Positions 1 through 7,173 of a stretch of 21,517 bases of DNA are shown piece by piece. The position numbers and the translations under genes are program-made. The notes below the pieces were generated by a model. That model was not told the DNA's origin. It made no database searches and was given only the letters and a program-made list of their open reading frames with translations. Source of the DNA: Clostridiales bacterium (lineage in GTDB: Bacteria; Bacillota; Clostridia; Lachnospirales; JAITVM01); contig JAITVM010000156.1 in NCBI GenBank assembly GCA_031285815.1, forward strand, positions 1 through 21,517, written 5' to 3'. Position 1 is the stretch's first letter, and each line of letters starts with the position of its first letter.

Positions 1-1020
1 ATATTTGATGAAAGCAACAACCAGCGCATAATGGTTGCTACATTTTCATCAAACATCCATAGGATCCAACAGATTGTTAATTCGGCTGTGAAGCATAAAA
101 GAAAAATAGCCGTTATGGGCAGGAGCATGGTAAACTCCGTAAAAACAGCTTGCGAACTTGGTTATTTGGATATACCGGAACGTATTTTGATAGAAGTTAA
201 CGAAATTAAAAACTATAAGGATTCGGATATTGTTATCATTACAACAGGCAGCCAAGGGGAGCCAATGGCCGCCTTGTCACGCATGTCTACTTCTGAGCAC
301 CGCCAGGTTGAAGTAAAGCCTGGAGATAAGATTATAATTTCGGCGTCCCCTATCCCCGGGAACGAAAAAACCGTTTCGAAAGTAATTAACGAGCTCCTAA
401 AAAAAGGCGCCGATGTAATATATGAAGGTATGTACGACATCCACGTATCTGGCCACGCCAAACGCGAAGAAATCAAGCTTATGCATGCATTAATTAAACC
501 AAAATATTTAATGCCTATACATGGTGAATATAAACATTTGAAAACCCATAAAGACTTGGCCATATCTTTAGGGATGCCTAAGGATAATGTTTTTCTTATG
601 GGGCTTGGGGACGTATTAGAGGTCACCGATAAAACGGCCCGGCTAAATGGCACCGTGCAAGCAGGCCAAGTGCTTGTTGATGGCCTTGGCATCGGCGATG
701 TTGGCAATATTGTCCTACGCGACAGAAAGCATTTATCACAAGATGGTTTGATGATTGTTGTAGTTAGTTTGGAAAAAGATTCGGGTACTATTATATCCGG
801 CCCAGATATTATTTCACGCGGCTTTGTTTATGTCAGGGAATCTGAAGACCTTATGGTCGAAGCTAAAGAGGTTGTACGTACAGCCCTCATGAAATGCGAA
901 GAGAAGAACAATTACGAATGGTCGTATATTAAAAACCTTATAAGGGATACATTAAGGGAATTCTTATGGGAAAAAACCAAAAGGAGCCCTATGATATTAC
1001 CGATCATCATGGAGGTTTAA
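1..1020 (+). CDS. rnjA: Ribonuclease J, C-terminal part (5' end outside window)
   Basis: RNase J is a metallo-beta-lactamase/beta-CASP nuclease with 5'-3' exonuclease and endonuclease activity in mRNA decay and rRNA processing of Gram-positive bacteria. The frame is open from base 1, ten codons before the first ATG at 31, and the first residues read like the middle of RNase J (the ATFSSNIHR stretch), so the gene starts upstream. The 339 residues present compare with about 555 for the family. Visible motifs are the beta-CASP segment TTGSQGEPMAALSRM (about residues 81-95), SGHAKREE with its conserved His, PIHGEYKHL with the metal-ligand His, and the usual C-terminal domain ending in REFLWEKTKRSPMILP. 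It is followed four bases later by the ylbF-like gene, whose ribosome binding site lies in the last codons here, so the two are probably co-transcribed. RnjA versus RnjB paralogue cannot be settled from this part. Confidence 0.93.
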   Translation: MFDESNNQRIMVATFSSNIHRIQQIVNSAVKHKRKIAVMGRSMVNSVKTACELGYLDIPERILIEVNEIKNYKDSDIVIITTGSQGEPMAALSRMSTSEHRQVEVKPGDKIIISASPIPGNEKTVSKVINELLKKGADVIYEGMYDIHVSGHAKREEIKLMHALIKPKYLMPIHGEYKHLKTHKDLAISLGMPKDNVFLMGLGDVLEVTDKTARLNGTVQAGQVLVDGLGIGDVGNIVLRDRKHLSQDGLMIVVVSLEKDSGTIISGPDIISRGFVYVRESEDLMVEAKEVVRTALMKCEEKNNYEWSYIKNLIRDTLREFLWEKTKRSPMILPIIMEV

Positions 1021-1023
1021 TTT

Positions 1024-1359
1024 ATGGGCGATATTTTGTATTCAGCAAAAGATTTATCACTGAAGCTACAAAAAGAAGGGTCTTATTTAAACTATATAAA
1101 CGCCAAAAATAAATTAAAGCAAAACAAACCCCTTTTCGATAAAGTCCTGGAGTTTAAAAATAACCAGATAAATGATTGCTTCCAAGAAGATTTTTCATTC
1201 AACCGGGAAAATTATATGGCTAAGCTTTATTCTGATTTAATGCTAATAGACGATTCCCGTGATTTTTTAAATTATGAAGGTGAATTTTTAAAAATATATT
1301 CTGAAGCAATCGAAGCCATATCTGAAGATTTGGATATTGAATTATATGGGCTGGATTAA
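1024..1359 (+). CDS. YlbF/YmcA family (Com_YlbF) small helical protein
   Basis: This is a 111-residue, helix-rich, charged protein of the YlbF/YmcA type. In Bacillus subtilis the family members YlbF, YmcA and YaaT form the Y-complex that steers RNase Y and influences competence, sporulation and biofilm formation. The family call rests on length, overall helical pattern and the typical start (a short N-terminal helix followed by a segment like AKNKLKQNKPLFDKVLEFK). GGAGG at 1011-1015 lies eight bases before the ATG and inside the end of rnjA, so the gene is translated from the same message. Placement directly behind an RNase J gene fits a role in RNA turnover, but that link is inference. No catalytic motif is visible and none is expected. 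The stop codon lies in a 16-bp palindrome just before a terminator. Confidence 0.72.
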   Translation: MGDILYSAKDLSLKLQKEGSYLNYINAKNKLKQNKPLFDKVLEFKNNQINDCFQEDFSFNRENYMAKLYSDLMLIDDSRDFLNYEGEFLKIYSEAIEAISEDLDIELYGLD

Positions 1360-1365
1360 TCCAGC
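1350..1365. repeat. 16-bp perfect palindrome over the ylbF-like stop codon
   Basis: GCTGGATTAATCCAGC is a perfect inverted repeat that spans the last codons and stop of the ylbF-like gene. It lies six bases upstream of the terminator stem, so the transcript end could form two stacked hairpins. Confidence 0.6.
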
Positions 1366-1370
1366 TTAAA

Positions 1371-1401
1371 GCGGCAGCCACATAATGGCGGCCGTTTTTT
1401 T
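1371..1401 (+). terminator. Rho-independent terminator after rnjA-ylbF
   Basis: The stem CGGCAGCCA (1372-1380) pairs with TGGCGGCCG (1386-1394) with one mismatch around a CATAA loop. Seven T residues follow at 1395-1401. It closes the rnjA-ylbF unit. Confidence 0.85.
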
Positions 1402-1683
1402 GATTGCCTTTAAAAATTTTACCAATAGGCCTAAAATTTTTCATATGCGCCAAGCTGCCATTTTATTTTTTTCTATTATTAAATATAGCAAACCCGTTTA
1501 CCATACCCCCAAACAATTTATTCTGAATTGCCCATATTGAATGGGCAAGTGTGTTTTTTTTGTAACGCACACTAAGGACATACACGAATATGATAATAGC
1601 AGGCCGAAATAAAAGCAGGCCCGCGGGCTTGGTTACAGGTTCCGCGCACTACAATAATAATTTTAATAAAGGAGGGTATTCAT
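1402..1683. other. Intergenic region / leader of the four-repeat gene with hairpins
   Basis: No convincing coding sequence lies here. A perfect 8-bp stem TTGCCCAT (1528-1535) / ATGGGCAA (1541-1548) is followed by GTGTG and eight T residues, so it could be a terminator or attenuator. Just after it, GTGTGTT (1549-1555) can pair with AACGCAC (1564-1570), which would sequester the T-tract in an alternative fold. A GC-rich hairpin lies at 1619-1647 and a strong GGAGGG ribosome binding site at about 1672. No clear sigma-A promoter was identified. Confidence 0.4.
1619..1647 (+). promoter_or_regulatory. GC-rich hairpin A upstream of the four-repeat gene
   Basis: CGCGG (1622-1626) pairs with CCGCG (1642-1646) around a 15-base loop containing CTTGGTTACAGG. 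The 5' side overlaps the palindrome GCCCGCGGGC (1619-1628). The loop and stem resemble hairpin B at 2973-3004 (9 of 12 loop bases identical). It sits about 25 bases before the ribosome binding site of the gene at 1684, so it would be in the leader RNA. It matches no riboswitch class that I recognise. Confidence 0.4.
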
Positions 1684-2895
1684 ATGGAAATGCCAACTAT
1701 TAATAGAGAAACAAATGCGCTTATGGCCGCAGCAAGTGAACCCGCAAAAATTAGTGTACCATCCGCACTGGCCAGTTCAGCAGTTACTGCCAAAGTTGAT
1801 TTGCGTGATGTTATTAACGTACCTTCCGTCACCATTAGCTCACGGACCCTTGGCCCTAACATAATAGAGGCCGCTATAGCATCGGCGTTAACAATAGCAC
1901 GTTCTCAGGTAGGGCCGGAATATATTGTCTTGTTCGAAATGGGGGATTATCGCCCCGGTGAACTTTGGGGCGCCTTTAGCGTCCGGAACATTCCCCAGAA
2001 CAACTATTCCTTCGTAGCGGACCCTCAACGGTCAAGGTATATTGTAGTAAAGACAGATTCTTCTGCAGATAAGGAGCTTGCAAAAATTAATGTACTAAAT
2101 ATAGCGTGCCCGTCAAGGGATTCTTCATCACTTTCTGACTCTAAAAAATCTAGCTTCATGATAGAAGAGGCGCTGTCAATAGCACGTTCCCAAGTAGCGC
2201 CACTGTATACAGTCACTTTCCAAACAAAGGACTATTTGCCTGATAAGCTTTGGGGCGCCTTTACAGTTACAAGCCTACTGAACCCAACTGATACTGCAGC
2301 AGATGCTAACGGCTGGGTAAGGTATATTGAACTAATTTCTGCAGATACGGAGCTTAAGAAAATCGACATACTCTCTATAACAGTTAGCGCATCGGTCCCT
2401 GAATATGGCATAATGAACGCCGCTATTGAAGCATCAGTAATGAAAGCGCTCTCCCAGGTAGACCCGAAATATACTGTCGCGTTCAAGAAACAAGATTATC
2501 TGCCCGGCAAGCTTTGGGGGGGATTTTTGGTTATGAACAAAATAAATCTAATCGATGTAGCAATGGATGCTAACGGCTGGGTAAGGTATATTGAACTAAA
2601 GTCAGATTCTTCCGCAGCTAAGGAGCTTGCAAAAATCAACATTCTATCCTTAGCGATCCCTTCAATGTTTTTTTCATTGCTTACTGACACCCTCATAATT
2701 GATTTAGCTATAGCATATGCACTGGAGGCAGCACGTAGGCAGGTATCGCCAAGCTATAAAGTTACTTTCGAAAAAAAGGATTATTTGCCACGTAAGCTTT
2801 GGGGTGCCTTCACTGTCACAAGCTCAATCGACCCAAACGATACCGCAAAAGATGCTAACGGCTGGGTAAGGTATATTGAGCTAAATAATCAGTAG
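1684..2895 (+). CDS. Four-repeat protein of unknown family
   Basis: I do not recognise this 403-residue protein. It has a linker-like N-terminus of about 58 residues rich in Ala, Ser and Val, then four imperfect repeats at residues 60-141, 159-234, 243-325 and 338-400. Each repeat runs from a helical stretch with SQV.P.Y to V.F...DYLP.KLWGAF.V, then a spacer, and closes with DANGWVRYIEL in repeats 2-4. Repeat 1 is the most divergent and has RSRYIVVK at that place. The Trp-Gly-Ala-Phe and Gly-Trp-Val-Arg-Tyr cores suggest a small alpha+beta domain with a helix then paired strands; that is inference. There is no signal peptide, membrane segment or sorting signal, so it is probably cytoplasmic. 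GGAGGG about seven bases before the ATG supports this start. The gene has no obvious operon partner, and a secreted stalk protein follows on the same strand. DNA-level identity between repeats points to recent internal duplication. Confidence 0.8.
   Translation: MEMPTINRETNALMAAASEPAKISVPSALASSAVTAKVDLRDVINVPSVTISSRTLGPNIIEAAIASALTIARSQVGPEYIVLFEMGDYRPGELWGAFSVRNIPQNNYSFVADPQRSRYIVVKTDSSADKELAKINVLNIACPSRDSSSLSDSKKSSFMIEEALSIARSQVAPLYTVTFQTKDYLPDKLWGAFTVTSLLNPTDTAADANGWVRYIELISADTELKKIDILSITVSASVPEYGIMNAAIEASVMKALSQVDPKYTVAFKKQDYLPGKLWGGFLVMNKINLIDVAMDANGWVRYIELKSDSSAAKELAKINILSLAIPSMFFSLLTDTLIIDLAIAYALEAARRQVSPSYKVTFEKKDYLPRKLWGAFTVTSSIDPNDTAKDANGWVRYIELNNQ
1861..2883 (+). repeat. Four tandem coding repeats of 63-83 codons
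   Basis: Units lie at about 1861-2106, 2158-2385, 2410-2658 and 2695-2883. Start-to-start distances are about 297, 252 and 285 bases, always a multiple of three, so the array is in frame. All four carry a (G/K)LWG(A/G)F core, coded in units 2-4 by AAGCTTTGGGG. Linkers between units differ in length and sequence. Confidence 0.85.
2302..2879 (+). repeat. Identical 29-bp segment present three times
   Basis: The same 29 bases, starting GATGCTAACGGCTGGGTAAG and ending GTATATTGA, occur at 2302-2330, 2566-2594 and 2851-2879. They code for DANGWVRYIE in repeats 2, 3 and 4. Synonymous positions are unchanged, which is unlike the rest of the repeats. Confidence 0.9.
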
Positions 2896-2916
2896 GGCAG
2901 CCACTATGCTGGTATA

Positions 2917-2944
2917 TTAACATTAATTTCAAACCGGATATAAT
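2917..2944 (+). promoter_or_regulatory. Possible sigma-A promoter upstream of hairpin B
   Basis: TTAACA at 2917-2922 and TATAAT at 2939-2944 are 16 bases apart. A transcript from here would start near 2951 and carry hairpin B about 20 bases from its 5' end. It competes with a second candidate at 3019-3048. Confidence 0.4.
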
Positions 2945-2972
2945 ATACAGCTAAATAATTAGTTTTAAACAA

Positions 2973-3004
2973 GGGCGCGGGGTTTGGGAACAGGCCCAGC
3001 GCCC
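2973..3004 (+). promoter_or_regulatory. GC-rich hairpin B between the repeat gene and the stalk gene
   Basis: GGGCGC (2973-2978) pairs with GCGCCC (2999-3004), and an inner GGG/CCC stem continues past one bulged A. The loop contains TTTGGGAACAGG. No T-tract follows, so it is not a standard terminator. The stem and loop resemble hairpin A at 1619-1647. Nearby AAGGGC (2971-2976) could alternatively pair with GCCCTT at 3015-3020. Confidence 0.45.
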
Positions 3005-3018
3005 GCTTTAATAAGCCC

Positions 3019-3048
3019 TTGAACCTTACTTGCTAGTTATGTTATAAT
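3019..3048 (+). promoter_or_regulatory. Probable sigma-A promoter of the stalk-domain gene
   Basis: TTGAAC (3019-3024) and a perfect TATAAT (3043-3048) are 18 bases apart. The expected transcript start is near 3055, about 45 bases before the ATG at 3101. AAAGGGGGG precedes that ATG with a spacing of about seven. Confidence 0.5.
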
Positions 3049-3100
3049 TTCCAATAACATCCTATGGCGTAAATATAAAATATTAAAGGGGGGCATTCTA

Positions 3101-4549
3101 ATGCCTATAAAAAATAAGTTTGTAAACAAGCTACACATATTTTTAACCCATCATAGAAAACCTAAACAAGCACATCTTACTAACCTATTAGCGCTTCTAA
3201 TTATTTTTGCTTCAATTTCTATCAGTACAACTAAACTACAAGCCGCCCAGCCCACTCAAGAAACTGCCGCACCTACTGCATCAACTATACTTGTTAATGA
3301 AGCCGACATTTCTTTTGAGGCCTACAACATAAACAACTATAACTATTTTAAACTCCGTGACATAGCATTCGCCTTAAACGGCTCAGAAAAGCAATTTGAG
3401 GTGCTTTGGGACGGTGCCGCCGATACAATTAGGCTTACAAGCGGCAAACCATACGGACCCACCGGTGGCGAATTGGGGCCAAAAGGCGGCGGAAATAAGC
3501 CAGCATACCCTACTATCCATAAAATCTTCATCGATAATGTGGAAGCTAGTTTCACAGCCTATAATATTGATGGCAATAACTATTTCAAACTCCGTGACAT
3601 AGGCCAGGCATTAAATTTTGGTATAGGCTGGGATAGCACCCTAAACACAATTATTATTGATACTACAAAAGGCTATACAATTTTATGGCCCCCTATTGTG
3701 GACGAAGGCATCCAGCTGCCAACATCCATGCCAGTTTATATAACACCAAACCCATTGTACAATGACAGTACCGGTGCACCTAATGATTTAACCGGCAGCA
3801 TGTTGGCACAAGCAAAAAATAATATGCTTGCTTTGCTCGGGCTTATGTATGGCGGCCCGGATGAGGCTTCATATGAAACTGATACCTCCGGCTGGGAAGC
3901 CGCCGGGTATATTTCCCTAAATATTGGCGAGGAGTCAATAACAGCCACCGAGTCTTCTGTTTCTGTCCTTAGCCGTTCTGCTGATGCAGTCCAGAAAGCA
4001 CGCACAGGGGATATACTAGAAATTGAAACAGTTAATTCTTTTTTGAGCCTTCTAGGGATCAGTAACCCCCAAGTTATCGCCAGGCCCTATGAAGGCCCAG
4101 CAAAATATACCATTATAGAAAGCAATGCTGACCCTGCTAGTATTTTATATAACTATAAATTCAATGGCGTGAATGTAAATTTTGTCTCAATTTCCAGGGG
4201 CCGTGAACCCAATGACGAATTTGTAATTATTTCTATCCCATATTTTCAAAAACCTGAAAAATTTGGCGATTATCCAATCACCGTATCATATAGTGAAGCA
4301 GTTTCGTCATTAATGTCCGCATATGATAGCCTGCTTGGATATAGGTTGCCTGAAGAGCTTGCCCCAATGTTCGGGCATGTGGAACTATGTTATAGCGAAG
4401 GGGTTGAATACATGCACAGCTTTGATGGTACTAAGGCCAGCGGCGATATACGCCCAGAATACACGTACCCATGTTATAGGTTTTATTTAAATGAGGGCCA
4501 AATATTTTATATACCGGCAATCAGCCTAAACCAGCTGCCTGAAAAATAA
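3101..4549 (+). CDS. Secreted protein with two copper-amine-oxidase-N-like 'stalk' motifs
   Basis: This 482-residue protein is exported. It has a long basic N-region (residues 1-26), a hydrophobic core at about 27-42 and a likely signal peptidase site after LQA or QAA near 48-49. A short Thr/Ala/Pro linker follows. Two copies of the stalk motif come next: YNINNYNYFKLRDIAFAL (about 75-92, with DTIRL at 108-112) and YNIDGNNYFKLRDIGQAL (about 154-171, with NTIIID at 182-187). A Gly/Pro-rich insert (about 118-136) separates them. Such domains are common in secreted clostridial proteins and are thought to act as surface stalks rather than as oxidases. Residues about 205-482 form a separate acidic domain that I do not recognise. 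There is no sorting signal or C-terminal anchor, so retention at the surface is uncertain. The gene is monocistronic, with its own promoter candidate and a terminator 18 bases after the stop. Confidence 0.78.
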   Translation: MPIKNKFVNKLHIFLTHHRKPKQAHLTNLLALLIIFASISISTTKLQAAQPTQETAAPTASTILVNEADISFEAYNINNYNYFKLRDIAFALNGSEKQFEVLWDGAADTIRLTSGKPYGPTGGELGPKGGGNKPAYPTIHKIFIDNVEASFTAYNIDGNNYFKLRDIGQALNFGIGWDSTLNTIIIDTTKGYTILWPPIVDEGIQLPTSMPVYITPNPLYNDSTGAPNDLTGSMLAQAKNNMLALLGLMYGGPDEASYETDTSGWEAAGYISLNIGEESITATESSVSVLSRSADAVQKARTGDILEIETVNSFLSLLGISNPQVIARPYEGPAKYTIIESNADPASILYNYKFNGVNVNFVSISRGREPNDEFVIISIPYFQKPEKFGDYPITVSYSEAVSSLMSAYDSLLGYRLPEELAPMFGHVELCYSEGVEYMHSFDGTKASGDIRPEYTYPCYRFYLNEGQIFYIPAISLNQLPEK

Positions 4550-4566
4550 AATACCGCAATAAAAAC

Positions 4567-4611
4567 AAAAACGCAGCTATTACCCTGTGCTAAAGGCAAT
4601 GGCTGCGTTTT
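4567..4611. terminator. Bidirectional terminator between convergent genes
   Basis: AAAACGCAGC (4567-4577 region) pairs with GCTGCGTTTT (4602-4611), with further partial pairing inside. T residues follow on the + strand and A-rich DNA precedes it, so it can serve both the stalk gene and the minus-strand gene ending at 4621. Confidence 0.8.
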
Positions 4612-4620
4612 GTTAAAATA

Positions 4621-6546
4621 TTAATCAGTTAGTATATCATCTTCAATAATTTCTATGCTGCCATTATTTTTTACATTGGCAACTACTTTATGAAAATTAG
4701 AGGCCCTTTTATAACCGTATTCCGTTTCGGCTTGCCAGCTATCCACCACGGCGGCATAAATTTTTTCGCCTTCATGGTAGCTTGTTAAAACATTTAAACC
4801 ATAAGAAATATTTTTAGCCATGGGTTCAGGGCTATAGTAGCGTAACAACTGGCTATCCGCCATCAATGAATCAGAAAAAGATCCAACTTCATTAATTTCC
4901 CCAGATTTATATCTAAGCCGCTCCATAAATGCGCCATGTAACATTTCATTATCAGAAATGCTAAGTTCGCCATCCGAAGCCACACATTTTTCTAAATCGA
5001 CCTCAATCTCCAGTGTTTCTAATTTAAAAGATAAACTATTTATCTTTAGGGACATTTTGCCACCAGCAAATTCTGAAATACCCCCCACATCAAAAACTAC
5101 ATCTGTACCTATATCCGCAGAAAACACTTCACCCTGGGATTTAATCTCTTTGCCATCTGGCGATTCAAATACAAGCTCTATGTCCGGTATAATTTCGATA
5201 TGCCCTAAATCATTTTCTAAAGATGATTTGCCGAATATAGCATTATTTTCAGCATGCATAACTAAAACGTACCTATCCCCTTGCCTACCCATACGTTCTA
5301 AAATAATATCATAATTGCCTACCGTATATTTTTGCTGGCTTTCCTCATTGTTTAAAAAAAGGCCGCTGGGGTCTATCTCTTTACCATATTCAAAGCTCCT
5401 AAAAATATTATTAAATTTAATATATACTTTAGAATTTAAATTTTTGACCGGCTCAAAATCCATCCTGCCTATCGATAACCCATCATCCCCGTATATAAAT
5501 TGAATAGGTTTTTCCCTCTGCCCCAAAAGCCTGGCAACATTTTCATGCATCTCCGCCACTTCTGTCTGGCTATCCTCAATATATAAAATATTTTCCGGAT
5601 TTTTATATTTAAAGCTAAAATATATTGTTGAGCCCGAACCAGAAAAAACAGCTTTATCTAAAGTTCCAGAGAAACCGGCACCGGGCGGGAACAGGTTTTG
5701 TTTTTCATTACTGAATAAAACCGAGCTACTATCCCCGCCGCCCTCTAAAGTAAAAGATATGCTATTGCTTTCGCCGTTTACAATATCCTTCACTATAAAA
5801 TCAAATTTTTTAGCATCGTCTTTAAGCGGCGAAAACCTCATATATTTTACGTTAGCGCTGTTTAGAAACGAAATATCCGGCATGTATGCATTATTGCCTT
5901 CGTCTAGAATATGCATATCATACCTCGATATGTCTATTTCATTGCTAAAATAAATTACAGTCGCCATCTTGTCCAGCAGTATGCTTTTAACATCTATTAT
6001 CTGCCCAGAAACCGGAAATACCTTATTTAAATAAATATAATTTGCATTATTTGATGTGCTTTTGGGTTTTGAAATTGCAATATTTCCCGTATTGTCTTTG
6101 AAATTCCTGCTTACAATAATTATTGCTGACATAACCCCAATAATTAAAAATACTAAAACACCAGACATTATATAATATTTATTCAGCCGGAACTTTTTCT
6201 TTTCTAAAGGCGCCCCTGTAACAGTAGCTATATCCTCCGGCATACTTGTTTCCAGCAAATCTTCTTCCGGAGTAGGCGTACTTTCATCAAAGCCCTCCGG
6301 CCCACTGCCGCCTTTTGCCATAATTTCTTCAATTTCGCTTAAAATGCCATCGCCTGAATCTTTATTTTGAAATTCAGGGTCATATATAGACACGTTATCA
6401 ATAAATTCAAGGCCATCGTTAAAGACATCGGTGTCCAGGCCGTGCAAATTCTTTTCTAATTCTGAAGGCAATCCGGTAGCCTCAAAGCCCCCGTTTTTAT
6501 CCTCCGAATAAGATTTTTTTAAAAGGTCATCTAAATCATCGCCCAT
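4621..6546 (-). CDS. Large single-pass membrane protein of unknown family
   Basis: I do not recognise this protein of 641 residues. Residues 1 to about 113 are acidic, rich in Asp, Glu, Gly and Pro, and probably disordered and cytoplasmic. A basic stretch (KKKFRLNK) precedes one transmembrane helix at about 125-146, giving an inside-to-outside orientation. The remaining 490 or so residues would be extracellular. They are strand-rich by composition (many alternating hydrophobic stretches), contain almost no cysteine, and show no enzyme motif. The start at the ATG 6546 is preferred over TTG 6549, because AAGGGG then lies seven bases away. It follows perR on the same strand but perR has its own terminator, so this gene is probably transcribed separately. 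It could be an envelope sensor or stalk protein; that is only a guess from topology. Confidence 0.75.
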   Translation of the reverse strand: MGDDLDDLLKKSYSEDKNGGFEATGLPSELEKNLHGLDTDVFNDGLEFIDNVSIYDPEFQNKDSGDGILSEIEEIMAKGGSGPEGFDESTPTPEEDLLETSMPEDIATVTGAPLEKKKFRLNKYYIMSGVLVFLIIGVMSAIIIVSRNFKDNTGNIAISKPKSTSNNANYIYLNKVFPVSGQIIDVKSILLDKMATVIYFSNEIDISRYDMHILDEGNNAYMPDISFLNSANVKYMRFSPLKDDAKKFDFIVKDIVNGESNSISFTLEGGGDSSSVLFSNEKQNLFPPGAGFSGTLDKAVFSGSGSTIYFSFKYKNPENILYIEDSQTEVAEMHENVARLLGQREKPIQFIYGDDGLSIGRMDFEPVKNLNSKVYIKFNNIFRSFEYGKEIDPSGLFLNNEESQQKYTVGNYDIILERMGRQGDRYVLVMHAENNAIFGKSSLENDLGHIEIIPDIELVFESPDGKEIKSQGEVFSADIGTDVVFDVGGISEFAGGKMSLKINSLSFKLETLEIEVDLEKCVASDGELSISDNEMLHGAFMERLRYKSGEINEVGSFSDSLMADSQLLRYYSPEPMAKNISYGLNVLTSYHEGEKIYAAVVDSWQAETEYGYKRASNFHKVVANVKNNGSIEIIEDDILTD

Positions 6547-6643
6547 CAATTCACCCCTTGTTATGTTAAAAGCCCTTTCACACCCTATAATTATTAATCG
6601 GAGTTTGCCGGCAATAATTAAACGCCAAAAAGTTTTTGCCCAT

Positions 6644-6673
6644 AAAAAAAGCAGTGTACGCTTATAACACCGC
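6644..6673 (-). terminator. Rho-independent terminator after perR
   Basis: Read on the minus strand, GCGGTGT pairs with ACACTGC (6667-6673 with 6651-6657, one G-U pair) around a 9-base loop, followed by seven T residues (6644-6650). Confidence 0.85.
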
Positions 6674-6738
6674 CCAATTTTATTATTGAATCTAAGGATT
6701 GAAATATTGGTATATTAATAGTATAATCCAAAAAGCAA

Positions 6739-7173
6739 TTAAATTTGCCCTTCCGCAATCTTTGCGCTACATTCAGAACAACTGCCGTAAAAAAACACTT
6801 GTTCATACTCTACATTAAAGTTTTCTATATGCGAAACCTCTTCCTTCAAAGCTTCAAACGATGGCAAAGCCGGCAGGTCATACACTTCATTGCAGGACCT
6901 GCATATTAAATGTATATGGAAATCACACCTGGCGTCATAGCGGAAGCTGCTTTCGCCAACATTTAATTCTTGGACAAGGTTAACCTTTTTAAGCGAATCC
7001 AGTGTTTTGTAAACAGTCGCCAAGCTCATTGATGGGTGCGTTTCAGATAATTCTTTATAGACCCCCTCAGCGGTAGGGTGGGTTGTGGTATTGTATAAAA
7101 ACTTATAGATAGCAAGCCTTTGAGGAGTTAATTTTAATTTTTTTTCTTTTAGCCTCTCTGATATAACATGCAT
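6739..7173 (-). CDS. perR: Fur-family peroxide regulator, PerR-like
   Basis: This 144-residue Fur-family repressor has a winged-helix N-terminal half (KLTPQRLAIYKFL, PSMSLATVYKTLD) and a C-terminal metal-binding dimer domain. Structural zinc Cys pairs are C91-x-x-C94 and C132-x-x-C135. Residues at the places of the PerR regulatory metal site are all present: His32 (HPTAE), Asp80 (RYDAR), His86 and His88 (DFHIHLIC) and Asp99 (VYDL). Asp at the position that is Asp in PerR favours PerR over Fur or Zur; PerR senses hydrogen peroxide by metal-catalysed oxidation of its His ligands. GGAGGG lies a few bases before the ATG. The gene is divergent from trmL across 153 bases that hold a PerR-box-like sequence, which suggests autoregulation. 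The exact PerR call is inferred from motifs only. Confidence 0.85.
   Translation of the reverse strand: MHVISERLKEKKLKLTPQRLAIYKFLYNTTTHPTAEGVYKELSETHPSMSLATVYKTLDSLKKVNLVQELNVGESSFRYDARCDFHIHLICRSCNEVYDLPALPSFEALKEEVSHIENFNVEYEQVFFYGSCSECSAKIAEGQI

Noticed and set aside
213..707. 164-codon minus-strand frame inside rnjA
   Set aside because: The plus strand encodes a conserved RNase J segment; the minus frame has no independent support.
2302..2879. CRISPR-like array of three 29-bp repeats
   Set aside because: The repeats are about 260-285 bases apart, in frame, and code for a conserved protein motif; there are no short unique spacers and no cas genes.
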